NCBI RefSeq assembly: GCF_000019225.1
Contig: NC_010995.1
Span: 4,162,501-4,226,500, forward strand
Direction of reading: 5' to 3'
Source of the DNA: Cellvibrio japonicus Ueda107
GTDB taxonomy: Bacteria; Pseudomonadota; Gammaproteobacteria; Pseudomonadales; Cellvibrionaceae
DNA length: 64,000 bases
Part shown: positions 1 through 9,255 of the stretch, in pieces
Layout: each line of letters starts with the position of its first letter
Position numbering within the stretch: position 1 is the stretch's first letter
Notes under the pieces: model-generated
Seen by the model: only the letters and a program-made list of their open reading frames with translations
Told to the model about the DNA's origin: nothing
Database searches by the model: none
Position numbers and translations under genes: made by a program

Positions 1-1608
1 AAAGCTTATGAGCGCCTGCTGCAAAACCGTGCCAGCGAATTTCAGGCATTGAAGCAATTTGAAGACCGCTGGCAATACTTCGGGGCGGAAATGAAAGATA
101 TTCGCTTCAACATGGCCGATGCCGATATACCCGTGCAATGGTTATTGACCTCTATAGAACAGGACGCTAACGAAGCCTCAGCCCTTTTATCCAGAATACC
201 CTCTATACACGAAGCAGATACGCTGGGGGATAGCGCACGGGAACTGCGCTATTTTTGGAAAAATATTGAGCGTAAATACACGGTTATACAGACGCGTTTC
301 TCTGCTGTCGCCGAACCATTACGACCCGTGGTCTCTATTTTGGAAAAACATATCAATCATGGGGATGGTGTGCTCCTGCAACAACAGGCACTCCTTATCT
401 CAGAGGCGGAAAGCCGCCAACTGTTGCAACAGTTGGTACAACAATTAGATACCAGCATGGGTAAGCTGGCAGCACTCAATGATCATTTGAAATCGCTATC
501 CGATACATCCAGTGTCCACACCAAGGCAGCACTGGCCAGCGGTGGAACCACTATCTGGTTAGTATTTTTTATTTCGCTGCTCGTAGGTATCGCCGTAGCT
601 GCCAAGGTGGTATCCGGGGTGCGCACGCCCATCAAGCAGCTGGTGCGTCGACTTGAGGCCCTGGCGCAAAACGATTTACGCGATTCCCACGAAAAATCCA
701 ACGTAGGTGAATTTGGTGAAATATCCATTTCACTGGACAAATTGGCCGGTAACCTAACCCGGATTATTCGTGATCTCAAAGAGCAAACCAGCCAGCTGTT
801 AGTGATGGCAGATAGTGCCAGTCGCATCAGTTCCAACTCACGCCGGCAAATTGATTATCAGAAGACCCAGGCAGAGACCCTGGCTTCTGCAGTCACTGAA
901 ATGGAACAAACAGCGCGCGATGTAGCCACTAATGCACAAGACACCAACAATGTAGTATTCGATATTTACTCTTCTACTAAATCCGGTCAGCAAGTGGTCA
1001 ACCGCAACAAGGAATTGATTGGTAACCTCAATAATGAATTGAATTATGCAGCCGATGTGATTGACAGTCTCCGTAAAAACTCCGATGGTATAGGCTCAAT
1101 TATCTCCGTTATTAACGGTATAGCAGCACAGACAAATTTGCTCGCGCTCAATGCTGCCATTGAAGCAGCCCGCGCAGGTGAACAGGGGCGAGGATTTGCC
1201 GTAGTGGCTGACGAGGTTCGCACATTGGCCACCCAAACCCAGGCATCCACGGCTGAAATTACCGAGATGATTGCCAACCTCCAATCCAGTGCCGTACAAG
1301 CCACCGATATCATGCTCCGCAATAAAACTGTTGCCACCTCCTGTGTCGAGCAATCTGACCGGGCAAGTGAAGCCCTGGCCGGTATCGCAAATGGCCTCGA
1401 CCGCATTAAAGATATGACTGCCGCAATTGCCCAGGCAGTGAGTGAACAGAGCAGTGTTGCTACCGAATTAGCCAAAGGGGTAGTAAACATGTCAGACATC
1501 GCTGACAGCGTACAGCGCGAAGCTATTGAGTTGGAAGCATCGAGCAGTTCATTACAGCAGATGGCACAACAACAAGAACGCCTAACCAGCAGCTTTGTTT
1601 TGGGCTAA
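1..1608 (+). CDS. Methyl-accepting chemotaxis protein, 5' end outside the window
   Basis: Chemoreceptor that passes a periplasmic or membrane signal to CheA/CheW. The reading frame is open from base 1, so the true start lies to the left and 535 residues are visible. The visible order is a helical, probably periplasmic sensor region (about 1-180), one membrane helix (about 183-205, IWLVFFISLLVGIAVAA), a HAMP region, then a long coiled coil with the conserved signalling tip (about 376-414, AQTNLLALNAAIEAARAGE). The first membrane helix must lie upstream. The C-terminus lacks an obvious NWETF-type CheR docking pentapeptide. The ligand cannot be told from sequence. It converges on the mannanase gene. 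Confidence 0.93.
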   Translation, partial: KAYERLLQNRASEFQALKQFEDRWQYFGAEMKDIRFNMADADIPVQWLLTSIEQDANEASALLSRIPSIHEADTLGDSARELRYFWKNIERKYTVIQTRFSAVAEPLRPVVSILEKHINHGDGVLLQQQALLISEAESRQLLQQLVQQLDTSMGKLAALNDHLKSLSDTSSVHTKAALASGGTTIWLVFFISLLVGIAVAAKVVSGVRTPIKQLVRRLEALAQNDLRDSHEKSNVGEFGEISISLDKLAGNLTRIIRDLKEQTSQLLVMADSASRISSNSRRQIDYQKTQAETLASAVTEMEQTARDVATNAQDTNNVVFDIYSSTKSGQQVVNRNKELIGNLNNELNYAADVIDSLRKNSDGIGSIISVINGIAAQTNLLALNAAIEAARAGEQGRGFAVVADEVRTLATQTQASTAEITEMIANLQSSAVQATDIMLRNKTVATSCVEQSDRASEALAGIANGLDRIKDMTAAIAQAVSEQSSVATELAKGVVNMSDIADSVQREAIELEASSSSLQQMAQQQERLTSSFVLG

Positions 1609-1676
1609 TTCAGCAATCACTTGGTATCACATCCTAGTCACGACATAACACCAAATACATAGATATAACCAACACT

Positions 1677-1709
1677 AAAAAACCCCCGGACGGTTACCCG
1701 AGCCGGGGG
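1677..1709 (-). terminator. Rho-independent terminator of the mannanase gene
   Basis: A 7-bp GC stem (CCCCCGG/CCGGGGG, 1683-1709) is followed on the minus strand by six U residues (A-run 1677-1682). It sits in the gap between the convergent chemoreceptor and mannanase genes. Confidence 0.75.
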
Positions 1710-1749
1710 AAGAGGGAGGGATGCTACCCGGAGAGAAGAAGAGAAATAC

Positions 1750-4242
1750 TTATTGCATCAGCGACCGGTATTTTCCGGAATACGCCTTCATCACATCGCA
1801 ACTAAGTTTATGCAAATCCATATGAATTTTGTCACCCTCTTTATTGGAGCCAAGTGCACCCAACTGGGTTAGGGACATTTCAGCTTCATTCAATGCACAG
1901 TAGAACTGATAACCATCATGGTTACCGGACCAGCCACCGGTAGGCTCGCCATAGGGGCCAGCACACCATTGGCAACCGCGCAACGGAGTTCCACCATTAC
2001 CCCACTCTTTGCCAGACAATTGCCAGATCAGGAAACCACCGATAGCATCTTTATTGGCATAGGCTTTGGCGTACCAACTTTCCATATAATTGGCACGCTG
2101 TGTCAGAGAAATGGAAACAAAGCTATCTACCGCAGCCTGGTCAGTGAAACTGCTTAGCTCAATAAAATTTGAACCTGTGGTGCGTTGTGCATGTGCCGGC
2201 CACCCCAGTTCACCGATGTAAGCTGGTTTACCGACCTCACGCGCAAGGTCAGCCAGTTTCTGGATATTGCTCAATACCTGTTCATCAGTCATCCGCCAGG
2301 AGGTTGGATAGAGGTGTGCACTGATTGCATCAATATTAGGATCGCGATTCAATTCAACCAAAGAGGCATAGGTATCATCCAGTGCAATGCCAAAAGAAGA
2401 CTCAGAACCAATAGAAACCAATTGGTGGGGAGCGATGGATTTGATATGCGCCGCAATATCTGCAACCCAAACTTTAAAGTCAGCAAAATTACCGGTGGTA
2501 TAGCGCGGCTCATTTGCCAGCTCCCACATCATAATCGTGGGGTCGTCCTTATAGGCCTTGCCCGTTAACGGATTAACATGATTCAGTAAGTTGGTGATGA
2601 ACGTTTTGAATAAGGCACGGCCACTAGCACTGCCGTAGGGACCGTAGTCTTCAATCTTGCCGAAATAATCCCAATAATCGGACAGTGACAATACCAAGCG
2701 CATATCATTGGCTTCAGCCTGGGCAACATAATTATCGAAGAGTTCAAAGCTGCGTGTGATCAGGGCTTTTTCGTCCGCAGTGCGCTCAGACTCCGGCTTA
2801 ACCAGAATAAAGCTGCTACCGGATTTCTTGTTAATGCAAACACCGTCGTGAGTGGATGAGCTATTGCAGAACATCCAGGTGCGCACTACTTTCATATCCA
2901 GGGCTTTCGCCCGCGCAAAGAAATCATTGGCCATGGGTTCCGGTTTGTACATCAGGTAATACTGGTTGGAGCCATTGAAGTAGAAAGGCTTATTACCCAA
3001 CACAAACTGGGTGCCTGACGCTTCGACAAATTCAGGCACATTGGCAGAGCCCACCGTCACGCGCAAATTGCTGCTGAGTACTGTCCCCTCCAAGCCAAAC
3101 TTCAGACGGTAAACACCATCGCCCTGAGTGGGAATAGTCAATGGACTTTCGCCCCCATACAGTTGGGTGGCGCCATCGTTGACGCTATAGGTTAAACGTC
3201 CACTACCCTGCTTCTCGTAAACCACCTGGATATTGCTACCCGAAGGTAATTGCGCAAAGTTGGCTGGCGAGCGGATGGTCAGGCCGCCCAGCAGTTCCAA
3301 TTTCAGGCTGTGTACATTCATGTAACCCCAGTCACTGCTCCCCACGCGCACGCCAAAGCTGTGGTTGCCCGCGGACAGGGTTTTGGTCTGTACATAAGTA
3401 ACTGGCACCGTCGCTTCAGCAAAGGCGTAACTCAGCGCTGTACCATCCATCACCAGGGTGTTGACCTTACTGCTGTATGGTGAACTCCAGGTGAGGTTAA
3501 TGCGGTACTCACCGGTTACCGGTACGTCCACATTCCAGATCACCGCACTCCCAGCTCCCTGTAACTCACCAACATTACCAACCAATTGCGCAGGGGCAGT
3601 GATACTGGCGCTGGCTGCAGTGTAGGTCCAGCTATTGCCTTCCGGTACTGCCATTGAAGAGGACGAAGAACTAAGCGAACTGCTGGCAATACTACTCACA
3701 CTTGAACTGCTCGATGGCAAGCTACTTGATAAGGGTATGCTGCTTGATGAAGACAAACGGCTTGATGAGGACACACTGCTGCCGGATAACACGGAAGAAC
3801 TATTGCCACCCATTACACCATAAGGAGCAGGCAGGCTTGCGCAGTCGGCATACGCAATACAACTCTGCTGGTTTTCCCAACCCCAGCCTGATGCCGCCTG
3901 CTGACATACAGGATAGGAATTGCCATACCAATTGCACTGTGCCCCCACAATAATCCCTGACGAGGAAACACTGGCGCTTGCCTGCACACTGGAACTGTTC
4001 CCGCCTGAGCTACAAGGCTGGATAAACTGCCACACATCCCAGGGGTTACTGGTGTCCGGTGCTACGCCTACATTGGCCCACCAACGCGCTTTGAATGCAC
4101 CGCCTTGGTAAACCACAGCTTCACCACCCTTATACTGGGTAGTGGATGACCAGGCCGGGGCATTGCAATCTGCAACTGCCTGCCCACCCAAGCCAATAAC
4201 AAAAAGCCCCGTCAGAATACGGGGAGAGATAAGGTGTTTCAT
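1750..4242 (-). CDS. Secreted modular endo-beta-1,4-mannanase (GH5, CBM5-CBM10-CBM35-like)
   Basis: Hydrolyses internal beta-1,4 links of mannan outside the cell. The start at 4242 is preferred over an ORF start 31 codons earlier because it gives a signal peptide (about 1-24, cut near AVA-D) and has an AGG box 7 bases upstream. Domain order in 830 residues: CBM5-type module (about 28-73), short Ser linker, CBM10-type module (103-134, CNWYG...CIAYADC), long poly-Ser linker (147-198), CBM35-like beta-sandwich (about 203-318), a further beta-rich segment (320-400), then the GH5 barrel (about 405-830). Likely acid/base is E578 in ELANEP and likely nucleophile E678 in IGELGW. The architecture resembles Cellvibrio Man5 enzymes; which Man5 paralogue it is cannot be fixed here, so no symbol is given. 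Confidence 0.93.
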   Translation of the reverse strand: MKHLISPRILTGLFVIGLGGQAVADCNAPAWSSTTQYKGGEAVVYQGGAFKARWWANVGVAPDTSNPWDVWQFIQPCSSGGNSSSVQASASVSSSGIIVGAQCNWYGNSYPVCQQAASGWGWENQQSCIAYADCASLPAPYGVMGGNSSSVLSGSSVSSSSRLSSSSSIPLSSSLPSSSSSVSSIASSSLSSSSSSMAVPEGNSWTYTAASASITAPAQLVGNVGELQGAGSAVIWNVDVPVTGEYRINLTWSSPYSSKVNTLVMDGTALSYAFAEATVPVTYVQTKTLSAGNHSFGVRVGSSDWGYMNVHSLKLELLGGLTIRSPANFAQLPSGSNIQVVYEKQGSGRLTYSVNDGATQLYGGESPLTIPTQGDGVYRLKFGLEGTVLSSNLRVTVGSANVPEFVEASGTQFVLGNKPFYFNGSNQYYLMYKPEPMANDFFARAKALDMKVVRTWMFCNSSSTHDGVCINKKSGSSFILVKPESERTADEKALITRSFELFDNYVAQAEANDMRLVLSLSDYWDYFGKIEDYGPYGSASGRALFKTFITNLLNHVNPLTGKAYKDDPTIMMWELANEPRYTTGNFADFKVWVADIAAHIKSIAPHQLVSIGSESSFGIALDDTYASLVELNRDPNIDAISAHLYPTSWRMTDEQVLSNIQKLADLAREVGKPAYIGELGWPAHAQRTTGSNFIELSSFTDQAAVDSFVSISLTQRANYMESWYAKAYANKDAIGGFLIWQLSGKEWGNGGTPLRGCQWCAGPYGEPTGGWSGNHDGYQFYCALNEAEMSLTQLGALGSNKEGDKIHMDLHKLSCDVMKAYSGKYRSLMQ

Positions 4243-4515
4243 AAAATACCTGCCAGTTGATATTAGATTTATTAAAACCAGCGCAAGCATGTGAAATAAC
4301 GACAGAGGTAGGCGAGAACTGCTACCCGAAGACAACCATTCATTGACTTGCGATTTCCCTCAATACCCCATCCAGGGCTTTGTATTCTTTCCTTTCAAAC
4401 CCGTTCGGCGAGTTATTGTTCTCCAAGAAACCCACATAGTTACAGGGAGCATACCGCTCAGCCAAAAAGCTCTTGCCAGAGTCATGCTGATATTTGTTAT
4501 TGTTGTGCCCACAAA

Positions 4516-4529
4516 TGTAATCGATTACA
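4516..4529. promoter_or_regulatory. LacI-family-type operator, perfect palindrome
   Basis: TGTAATCGATTACA is a perfect 14-bp palindrome with the central CG typical of LacI-family operators. It lies about 275 bp upstream of the mannanase start and next to a possible minus-strand promoter, which fits sugar-responsive repression. The cognate repressor is not in the window. Confidence 0.55.
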
Positions 4530-4642
4530 AACTATCAGTATTTTTTAACCATTGCAAACATAAGACAAGCCTTATTTTTATCCATAAAATTACAATTCAT
4601 TGTTTTTACTATATTTTTTTATTAAAAAAAAAATCAACAATG

Positions 4643-4656
4643 AGTAATCGGTTACA
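4643..4656. promoter_or_regulatory. Second LacI-family-type operator, imperfect
   Basis: AGTAATCGGTTACA matches the operator at 4516 in 12 of 14 positions and keeps the GTAA..CG..TTAC core. The two sites are 127 bp apart, a spacing that would allow looping. Confidence 0.45.
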
Positions 4657-4783
4657 TTTTTGATGCAAAAAAATGGAATGGATGTCTTTTTATTCACCCA
4701 TTGAGTGAGATAAATAATCAGGGAATGATCAGGAATACCAGAACCCAGCGGCGCACCGGGTAACCTATGTGCAGCAGCGACGA

Positions 4784-6436
4784 CTAAACCTGTTGCGTAG
4801 CATTGCGTCCGTTGCTTTTGGCTGCATACAGGGCCTGATCCGCACGTTCAAAGGCAGAGTCCAGGGTATCTCCCGGCTTAAACTCTGTCAGTCCTGCCGA
4901 GATCGTAATCTGCAAAGGTTGCTCCTTGTAATTGAAGGCGGCACGGGCGATAGCATCGCGTATTTTTTCCAATACTATCAAGGCGTTATCGCCTGATGTT
5001 TCCGGCATTAGCGCCACAAATTCTTCACCGCCGTAGCGGCAGAAAAAATCCACTTCACGCAAACGCTTGGCAATAGATCGCCCAATGACTTTAATGACCC
5101 GATCACCGGCCTGGTGACCATAGTTGTCATTAATCTTTTTGAAATGGTCAATATCTATAATCGCGATTGCCAGGGGACGACCATAGCGCTCCCAGCGCTG
5201 GACCTCCGCCCTGGCTCGCTCGTTATAGGCCTCACGGTTAGGCAGTTCTGTGAGCGCATCGTGCAGGGCCTTGAAGCGCTGTTGCTCCAGGGTTGTGCGA
5301 TTCTGCTCTGCTTCCGCTTCCATGATTTTGATCTTTTCACCCAGGCTATTGAGCTGTACCGCCAACTGCTGCTGCGCTTGCTCCGTCTGTTGGAAGCGAT
5401 CCAGCGCCTGGCGAATACTCCCCAATTGGGACTGAACCCGTTGCTTCAATTGAACCAGGTCCGTCGCCTCTTCCGCCTGCTGCTCCAGGCTAGTCATTTC
5501 CTGTATCACCTGCGCCTGCAACTGGGCTGAGGCCTCTTGTCCAGCGTAGGATGACTGCACGGCGCCCCCCAGCAGGGTTGAGATTTCGGCCAGCTCACGA
5601 TTGACTCGATCCAGGTAATCGGCAAACGCCCGGTTGGCAGAGAGGTAAGCTTCCATCACCAGGCTGCGCACCTGGCGCAAGGAGCCCAGTGCCGCCTCTA
5701 TAGAGTCAGACGCTGACAACTCTTGACGAAGCTGCTGTACAGGCTCGCGCCATTGATCGTCCTGCTCCAGGCTTTCCAGGAACTCATTGATAAGTGCCAA
5801 CAATTTTCCGAACCACAACTCGGTGGCATCGCTCTGCGCCGCAGTTATGGGTGATTCAGGTAAGTGGCTATTTTCTAGCGGGAGCAACACCCCGGCCGCA
5901 TCATCAGCCGACGCGGTATTTTTCGCACCAATTAGACGCTGCAGTAAGCCCGTTTTGGGCTGCTCAATCTGGGAAAAGGCCTGCTGTTGCAAATCGGCAA
6001 GCTGCTGCAAGAGCGCGGGGTATAACCGGATCTTTTTGCTGCGCTTGGGCAGTTGTGCCAGGTAATCGCTGATATCCCGTTTCAATGATCGGCTCAGCGC
6101 AGCCCCCTGCCAGGGCTTTAACACCTGGGCCAGGGATTCACGCACACTCAGGCTGATATGGTCGCGCTGTTGCTCCAGTGCAATGGCAGATGCTTCCAAT
6201 CGCCCCAGCAGATCGCCGATATCGGCGGCCTTATCTTTGCGCAAGCGCTCGCGCAGCTGCACCATCAATTGATCGAGGGCTTCATCCTGCCCTTCAGCTG
6301 CCAAACTGACCCTCACCAGCACACGCCGCAACAGTTCCACCTGGGCTTGATGCCGCTGCTCAAGCAGCTCCTGGGTATCCAGGGCATCCAGGTATTTCTC
6401 ACGCCATTGCTGTTTATCCTCAGGGGTATTTGCCAT
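4784..6436 (-). CDS. Diguanylate cyclase (GGDEF domain) with long helical N-terminus
   Basis: Makes c-di-GMP from two GTP. The start at 6436 (MANTPEDKQQ) is chosen because the 38 codons upstream do not look like protein of this family and overlap the promoter area. The 550-residue product has a soluble, Gln-rich helical/coiled-coil N-terminal part (about 1-385) and a C-terminal GGDEF domain. The active site is GGEEF at 469-473, and an intact inhibitory I-site RxxD (REVD, 460-463) lies five residues before it, so the enzyme should be active and product-inhibited. No membrane segment or EAL domain is visible. A GGDEF gene also lies near dsbA in Pseudomonas aeruginosa (PA5487, from memory), so orthology by position is plausible. 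Confidence 0.9.
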   Translation of the reverse strand: MANTPEDKQQWREKYLDALDTQELLEQRHQAQVELLRRVLVRVSLAAEGQDEALDQLMVQLRERLRKDKAADIGDLLGRLEASAIALEQQRDHISLSVRESLAQVLKPWQGAALSRSLKRDISDYLAQLPKRSKKIRLYPALLQQLADLQQQAFSQIEQPKTGLLQRLIGAKNTASADDAAGVLLPLENSHLPESPITAAQSDATELWFGKLLALINEFLESLEQDDQWREPVQQLRQELSASDSIEAALGSLRQVRSLVMEAYLSANRAFADYLDRVNRELAEISTLLGGAVQSSYAGQEASAQLQAQVIQEMTSLEQQAEEATDLVQLKQRVQSQLGSIRQALDRFQQTEQAQQQLAVQLNSLGEKIKIMEAEAEQNRTTLEQQRFKALHDALTELPNREAYNERARAEVQRWERYGRPLAIAIIDIDHFKKINDNYGHQAGDRVIKVIGRSIAKRLREVDFFCRYGGEEFVALMPETSGDNALIVLEKIRDAIARAAFNYKEQPLQITISAGLTEFKPGDTLDSAFERADQALYAAKSNGRNATQQV

Positions 6437-6550
6437 CGTGCCGGAAAAGCCTCTCGAAAAGATAGGATGTGAAATCAGTAAGGAGCGATCAAATGGTTTG
6501 AGTATAGCTGCTGGCCATTGCCCTACCCCGCTGTAAAAACAAACTGCCAT

Positions 6551-6579
6551 AAAAAAACCCGCCGGGTCTGGCGGGTTTT
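6551..6579 (-). terminator. Terminator downstream of dsbA
   Basis: Nine-bp stem AAACCCGCC/GGCGGGTTT (6555-6578) with loop GGGTCT; on the minus strand it ends in a U-run (A-run 6551-6557). It ends the dsbA transcript before the diguanylate cyclase gene. Confidence 0.85.
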
Positions 6580-6598
6580 ACCATGAGCCAGTTCAGGC

Positions 6599-7249
6599 TC
6601 AAGGAGTTGGCGCTTGCAAGCCGCGCTCTTTGCGCACCTTGGCAACCAAAAAGTCTGCCACTTTCAGCATCTCGGTATGACCACCTGCAAGGCGAGAGCT
6701 GATGTGGTATTTACCATCAACAACCATTTCAGGGGTGCCTGTCACCTTGTAACCACGCGCACGGGCTTCGGCTTGTTTGATCATACTGGTAACCCCGAAG
6801 GAGTTGTAAGTGCTCAGGGTTTTTTCCTTGCTGATACCGTAGTTAGCAAAGAAATTAGCCCAGTCTTCAGCACTGGTGAAATTTTTGCGCTCCAGATGGA
6901 TTGCATTGAAAACAGGCATATGAGTTTGGTCTTTAATCTTGAGCGCTACAGAAGTGTAATATCCGCGAATCAAGGGCTCCATTTGCGCATTCCACATAGC
7001 GTGGGTTTGTACCAGGTAGGTATCCGGCGCCAATTTCTTCTCCCAGGCATGGAGCATGGGCTCAAAGCTGAAACAGTGACCACAATGATAAGAAAACACC
7101 TCAGCGACTTCGATTTTGCCGGGGTCAGAGGTGCGCACAGGAATCTCCAGCAGCTTGTAATGTTGGCCTTCAATATATTCAGCTCCCTTATCTTCTGCGC
7201 AGGCAAACAGGGAAAACACCATAGCCAGCAGGGCAACCAAGATACGCAT
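6599..7249 (-). CDS. dsbA: Periplasmic thiol:disulfide interchange protein DsbA
   Basis: Introduces disulfide bonds into exported proteins and is re-oxidised by DsbB. The 216-residue product has a signal peptide (cut near residue 18), a thioredoxin fold with a helical insertion, the redox motif C56-G-H-C59 and the cis-proline loop TGTP (P173). CGHC is a usual active site in Pseudomonas-type DsbA, compared with CPHC in E. coli. An AGAGG box precedes the ATG. The gene follows cytochrome c4 on the same strand, as in Pseudomonas, but a terminator separates the two. Confidence 0.93.
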   Translation of the reverse strand: MRILVALLAMVFSLFACAEDKGAEYIEGQHYKLLEIPVRTSDPGKIEVAEVFSYHCGHCFSFEPMLHAWEKKLAPDTYLVQTHAMWNAQMEPLIRGYYTSVALKIKDQTHMPVFNAIHLERKNFTSAEDWANFFANYGISKEKTLSTYNSFGVTSMIKQAEARARGYKVTGTPEMVVDGKYHISSRLAGGHTEMLKVADFLVAKVRKERGLQAPTP

Positions 7250-7393
7250 AACGCAATCCTCTTCTCATCATTGTTTTTAGTGGATGGAACAACCTGTGCG
7301 CTTTGGCAAACAAGTCGCACTCAAGTTCCTTGGCAGGGGCGAATTCTCCAGCCAGCGACAACGGCTGTCCAGCCCTGATAATCCCCGCTCAAT

Positions 7394-7421
7394 AAAAAAG
7401 GCGACTTGAGTCGCCTTTTTT
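7394..7421 (-). terminator. Terminator downstream of cytochrome c4 gene
   Basis: Stem GGCGACT/AGTCGCC (7400-7415) with a TG loop, flanked by A-run and T-run on both sides, so it can act in both directions. It most likely ends the cytochrome c4 transcript. Confidence 0.85.
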
Positions 7422-7446
7422 ATTGAGCAGTAGAGAACCCAAGAGA

Positions 7447-8130
7447 TTAATGCAAGCCGGCAATATAGTTGGCCAGCGCCTTGATCTCGGCATCGCTGAG
7501 CCTATCGGCAACACTGCGCATGATCATTTGATCGCCGTCATTGGTGCGATCACCGGCGCGGAAAGCACGCAGTTGCTTTTCAATGTAATCCGGGTATTGG
7601 CCACTCAACCGTGGATAACTGGCCGCGGCATTACCCTTACCATCGGGAGCATGGCAACCTGTACAGGCGGGAACCCCTGTAGCCTTGTTACCCGCGCGAT
7701 AGATACGCTCACCCAACTCAAGGGCATCCACCTTAATACCAGAATTAACCTGTACTTCCAGTTTTTGTGAGCCGGACAGTTGGGTCGTCTGGCTGGCAAA
7801 ATGCGCCGCTATATCAGCCAGATCCTGGTCACTCAGGGCGGAGAGCAAGCCGGTCATTTCCAACACTGCTCGACCGGTTTGGGGCTTTTTCTCAGCATCC
7901 TGCTCGCGGTCCCAGTCACGGATATCTTTCAATTGTTTTAACAGATATTTTTCACCCAGGCCGGCCAGCTTTGGAAAGTTGGGAGCCAGGCTGTTGCCAT
8001 CGGCACCGTGGCAAGCGCCGCATACAGCCGCCTTTTCAGCACCGGCGGTCGCATCGCCGTTAGCCATTACGCCCGGCGCAATAAGGACCAACCCCACGGA
8101 AAATAACGCGTTACTGAGGATATGTTTCAT
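7447..8130 (-). CDS. Dihaem cytochrome c4
   Basis: Periplasmic electron carrier, probably feeding terminal oxidases. The 227-residue product has a signal peptide (about 1-23, ending VMA-N) and two similar cytochrome c halves, with haem motifs CGACH (37-41) and CTGCH in the second half. Length and the two-domain layout fit the cytochrome c4 family. It lies between engB and dsbA as in Pseudomonas. The Shine-Dalgarno sequence is weak (GGGTTAGCCA before ATG). Confidence 0.92.
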   Translation of the reverse strand: MKHILSNALFSVGLVLIAPGVMANGDATAGAEKAAVCGACHGADGNSLAPNFPKLAGLGEKYLLKQLKDIRDWDREQDAEKKPQTGRAVLEMTGLLSALSDQDLADIAAHFASQTTQLSGSQKLEVQVNSGIKVDALELGERIYRAGNKATGVPACTGCHAPDGKGNAAASYPRLSGQYPDYIEKQLRAFRAGDRTNDGDQMIMRSVADRLSDAEIKALANYIAGLH

Positions 8131-8280
8131 TGGCTAACCCGATTTGAACGATAGATCGTGAATTGTTGTAGGCCTTTGTCAGCGGGTACAATCCCGCCCC
8201 TCGGTGCGCAAACCGCGGCTGTAAAGGCGGGCGGCATTATATACCAACGCACGAATAACACACCATTTTGAAGGGTTTTT

Positions 8281-8940
8281 ATGTCCACCCCCATCGCCTT
8301 CGGCAAAGCTCGTTTTTTAACCAGCGCTCCCAGTATCCGCCAATGCCCTCCCGAAACGGGTCGAGAAGTGGCATTTGCCGGGCGCTCAAACGCTGGGAAA
8401 TCCAGTGCAATCAATGCATTGACTAACAATCATCGGCTGGCGCGCACGAGTAAAACACCCGGCCGCACACAACTGATCAATTTCTTTACGCTAGGTGACG
8501 AAGCTTATCGCCTGGTTGATTTGCCCGGTTACGGCTATGCCAAGGTCTCCCGTGAACTAAAGGAGCAATGGCAGCGCGATCTCTCGGAATACCTGGAGCG
8601 GCGTAAAACATTGCAGGGGTTGGTGCTCCTGATGGATATCCGCCACCCCCTGCAAGAATTTGACAGCGCCATTTTGCACTGGGCGATGCAAGGTCAAATG
8701 CCTGTCCATATCCTGCTGACCAAGGCAGATAAACTCAGCCGCAGCCAGGTCAACAACACCCTGTTCAAAGTACACAAGGAACTGAAGAACCTGGGATTAC
8801 ACGATAATAAATTGAGCCTGCAACCTTTTTCAGCACTCAGCAACAGTGGAGTCGACGAACTCAAATCCGTGCTGCAATCCTGGTTAATCCCCAGTGACGG
8901 AGCTTGCGAGGAGCCCAATACCGGCGAAAGCGAGGGATAA
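8281..8940 (+). CDS. engB: Ribosome-biogenesis GTPase EngB (YsxC/YihA)
   Basis: Essential GTPase acting in assembly of the large ribosomal subunit. The 219-residue product carries the P-loop GRSNAGKSS, the switch GRTQ, DLPGYG (G3) and TKAD (G4), all expected for the TrmE-Era-EngB class. AAGGG lies 6 bases before the ATG. It is divergent from cytochrome c4 and convergent with polA, with a small-RNA candidate in the engB-polA gap, the arrangement also known in E. coli and Pseudomonas. Confidence 0.95.
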   Translation: MSTPIAFGKARFLTSAPSIRQCPPETGREVAFAGRSNAGKSSAINALTNNHRLARTSKTPGRTQLINFFTLGDEAYRLVDLPGYGYAKVSRELKEQWQRDLSEYLERRKTLQGLVLLMDIRHPLQEFDSAILHWAMQGQMPVHILLTKADKLSRSQVNNTLFKVHKELKNLGLHDNKLSLQPFSALSNSGVDELKSVLQSWLIPSDGACEEPNTGESEG

Positions 8941-8945
8941 AAAAA

Positions 8946-8971
8946 ATCCGATGATTGGATAATCACCGGAT
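8946..8971. terminator. Imperfect hairpin after engB
   Basis: ATCCG-A-TGATT pairs with AATCA-C-CGGAT around a GGAT loop, right after the engB stop codon. The adjoining A-run gives a U-run on the minus strand, so it may stop antisense read-through into engB; on the plus strand there is no U-run. Confidence 0.4.
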
Positions 8972-9146
8972 CAAAGAACTGGCACTCTTGGGGTAGTGCC
9001 AGATGGGCAAAGCAGAACTACGGGGAACTCATGAAACAAGTAACCCTAGGACTAAGCACTGGAAAGGAAAGTTCGGGATAAATCGTAAATCTTTGTAAAT
9101 GCAACAGTTTTTGCACAATTACCGCCAACAGGGTCAGTTTTAGGGC

Positions 9147-9250
9147 AAAAAAAACCCCGACAAGGTCGGGGTTGGCTACGCTGATCTACTTCGCTTAGCT
9201 GGCCTAACAGCCATTAGGGGAGGAGTTAGCTCATGATCGTAAAACACACA
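9147..9250 (-). ncRNA. Predicted small RNA in the polA-engB gap (ErsA/Spot 42 position)
   Basis: The gap between convergent polA and engB holds a promoter-like element, about 70 bases of non-coding sequence and a strong intrinsic terminator (AACCCCGAC/GTCGGGGTT, 9153-9173, then eight U). The transcript would run on the minus strand, same direction as polA, which is how spf lies in E. coli and ersA in P. aeruginosa. It contains an exposed-looking pyrimidine stretch CUCCUCCCCU (complement of 9216-9225) that could pair with Shine-Dalgarno sequences, as expected for an Hfq-dependent translational repressor. Position and parts are seen; identity with ErsA is inference, and the 5' end is estimated. 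Confidence 0.62.
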
Positions 9251-9255
9251 CTGGC

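Larger units (their letters stand above)
4243..4783. other. Long AT-rich control region upstream of the mannanase gene
   Basis: This 541-bp gap separates the mannanase start from the end of the GGDEF gene. It is much more AT-rich than its flanks from about 4500 to 4700 and holds two LacI-family-type operators. No protein gene is supported in it. A possible minus-strand promoter lies beside the first operator (TTGCAA, 17 bp, TAGTTT, about 4530-4558), which would give a leader of roughly 270 bases. Confidence 0.5.

Noticed and set aside
49..1608. TTG start of the first chemoreceptor ORF at base 49
   Set aside because: The frame is open to base 1 and the family needs an N-terminal membrane helix, so the gene is cut by the window edge.
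3640..3800. Repetitive stretch resembling a tandem repeat or CRISPR
   Set aside because: It encodes the poly-serine linker of the mannanase; there are no equal spacers or palindromic repeat units.
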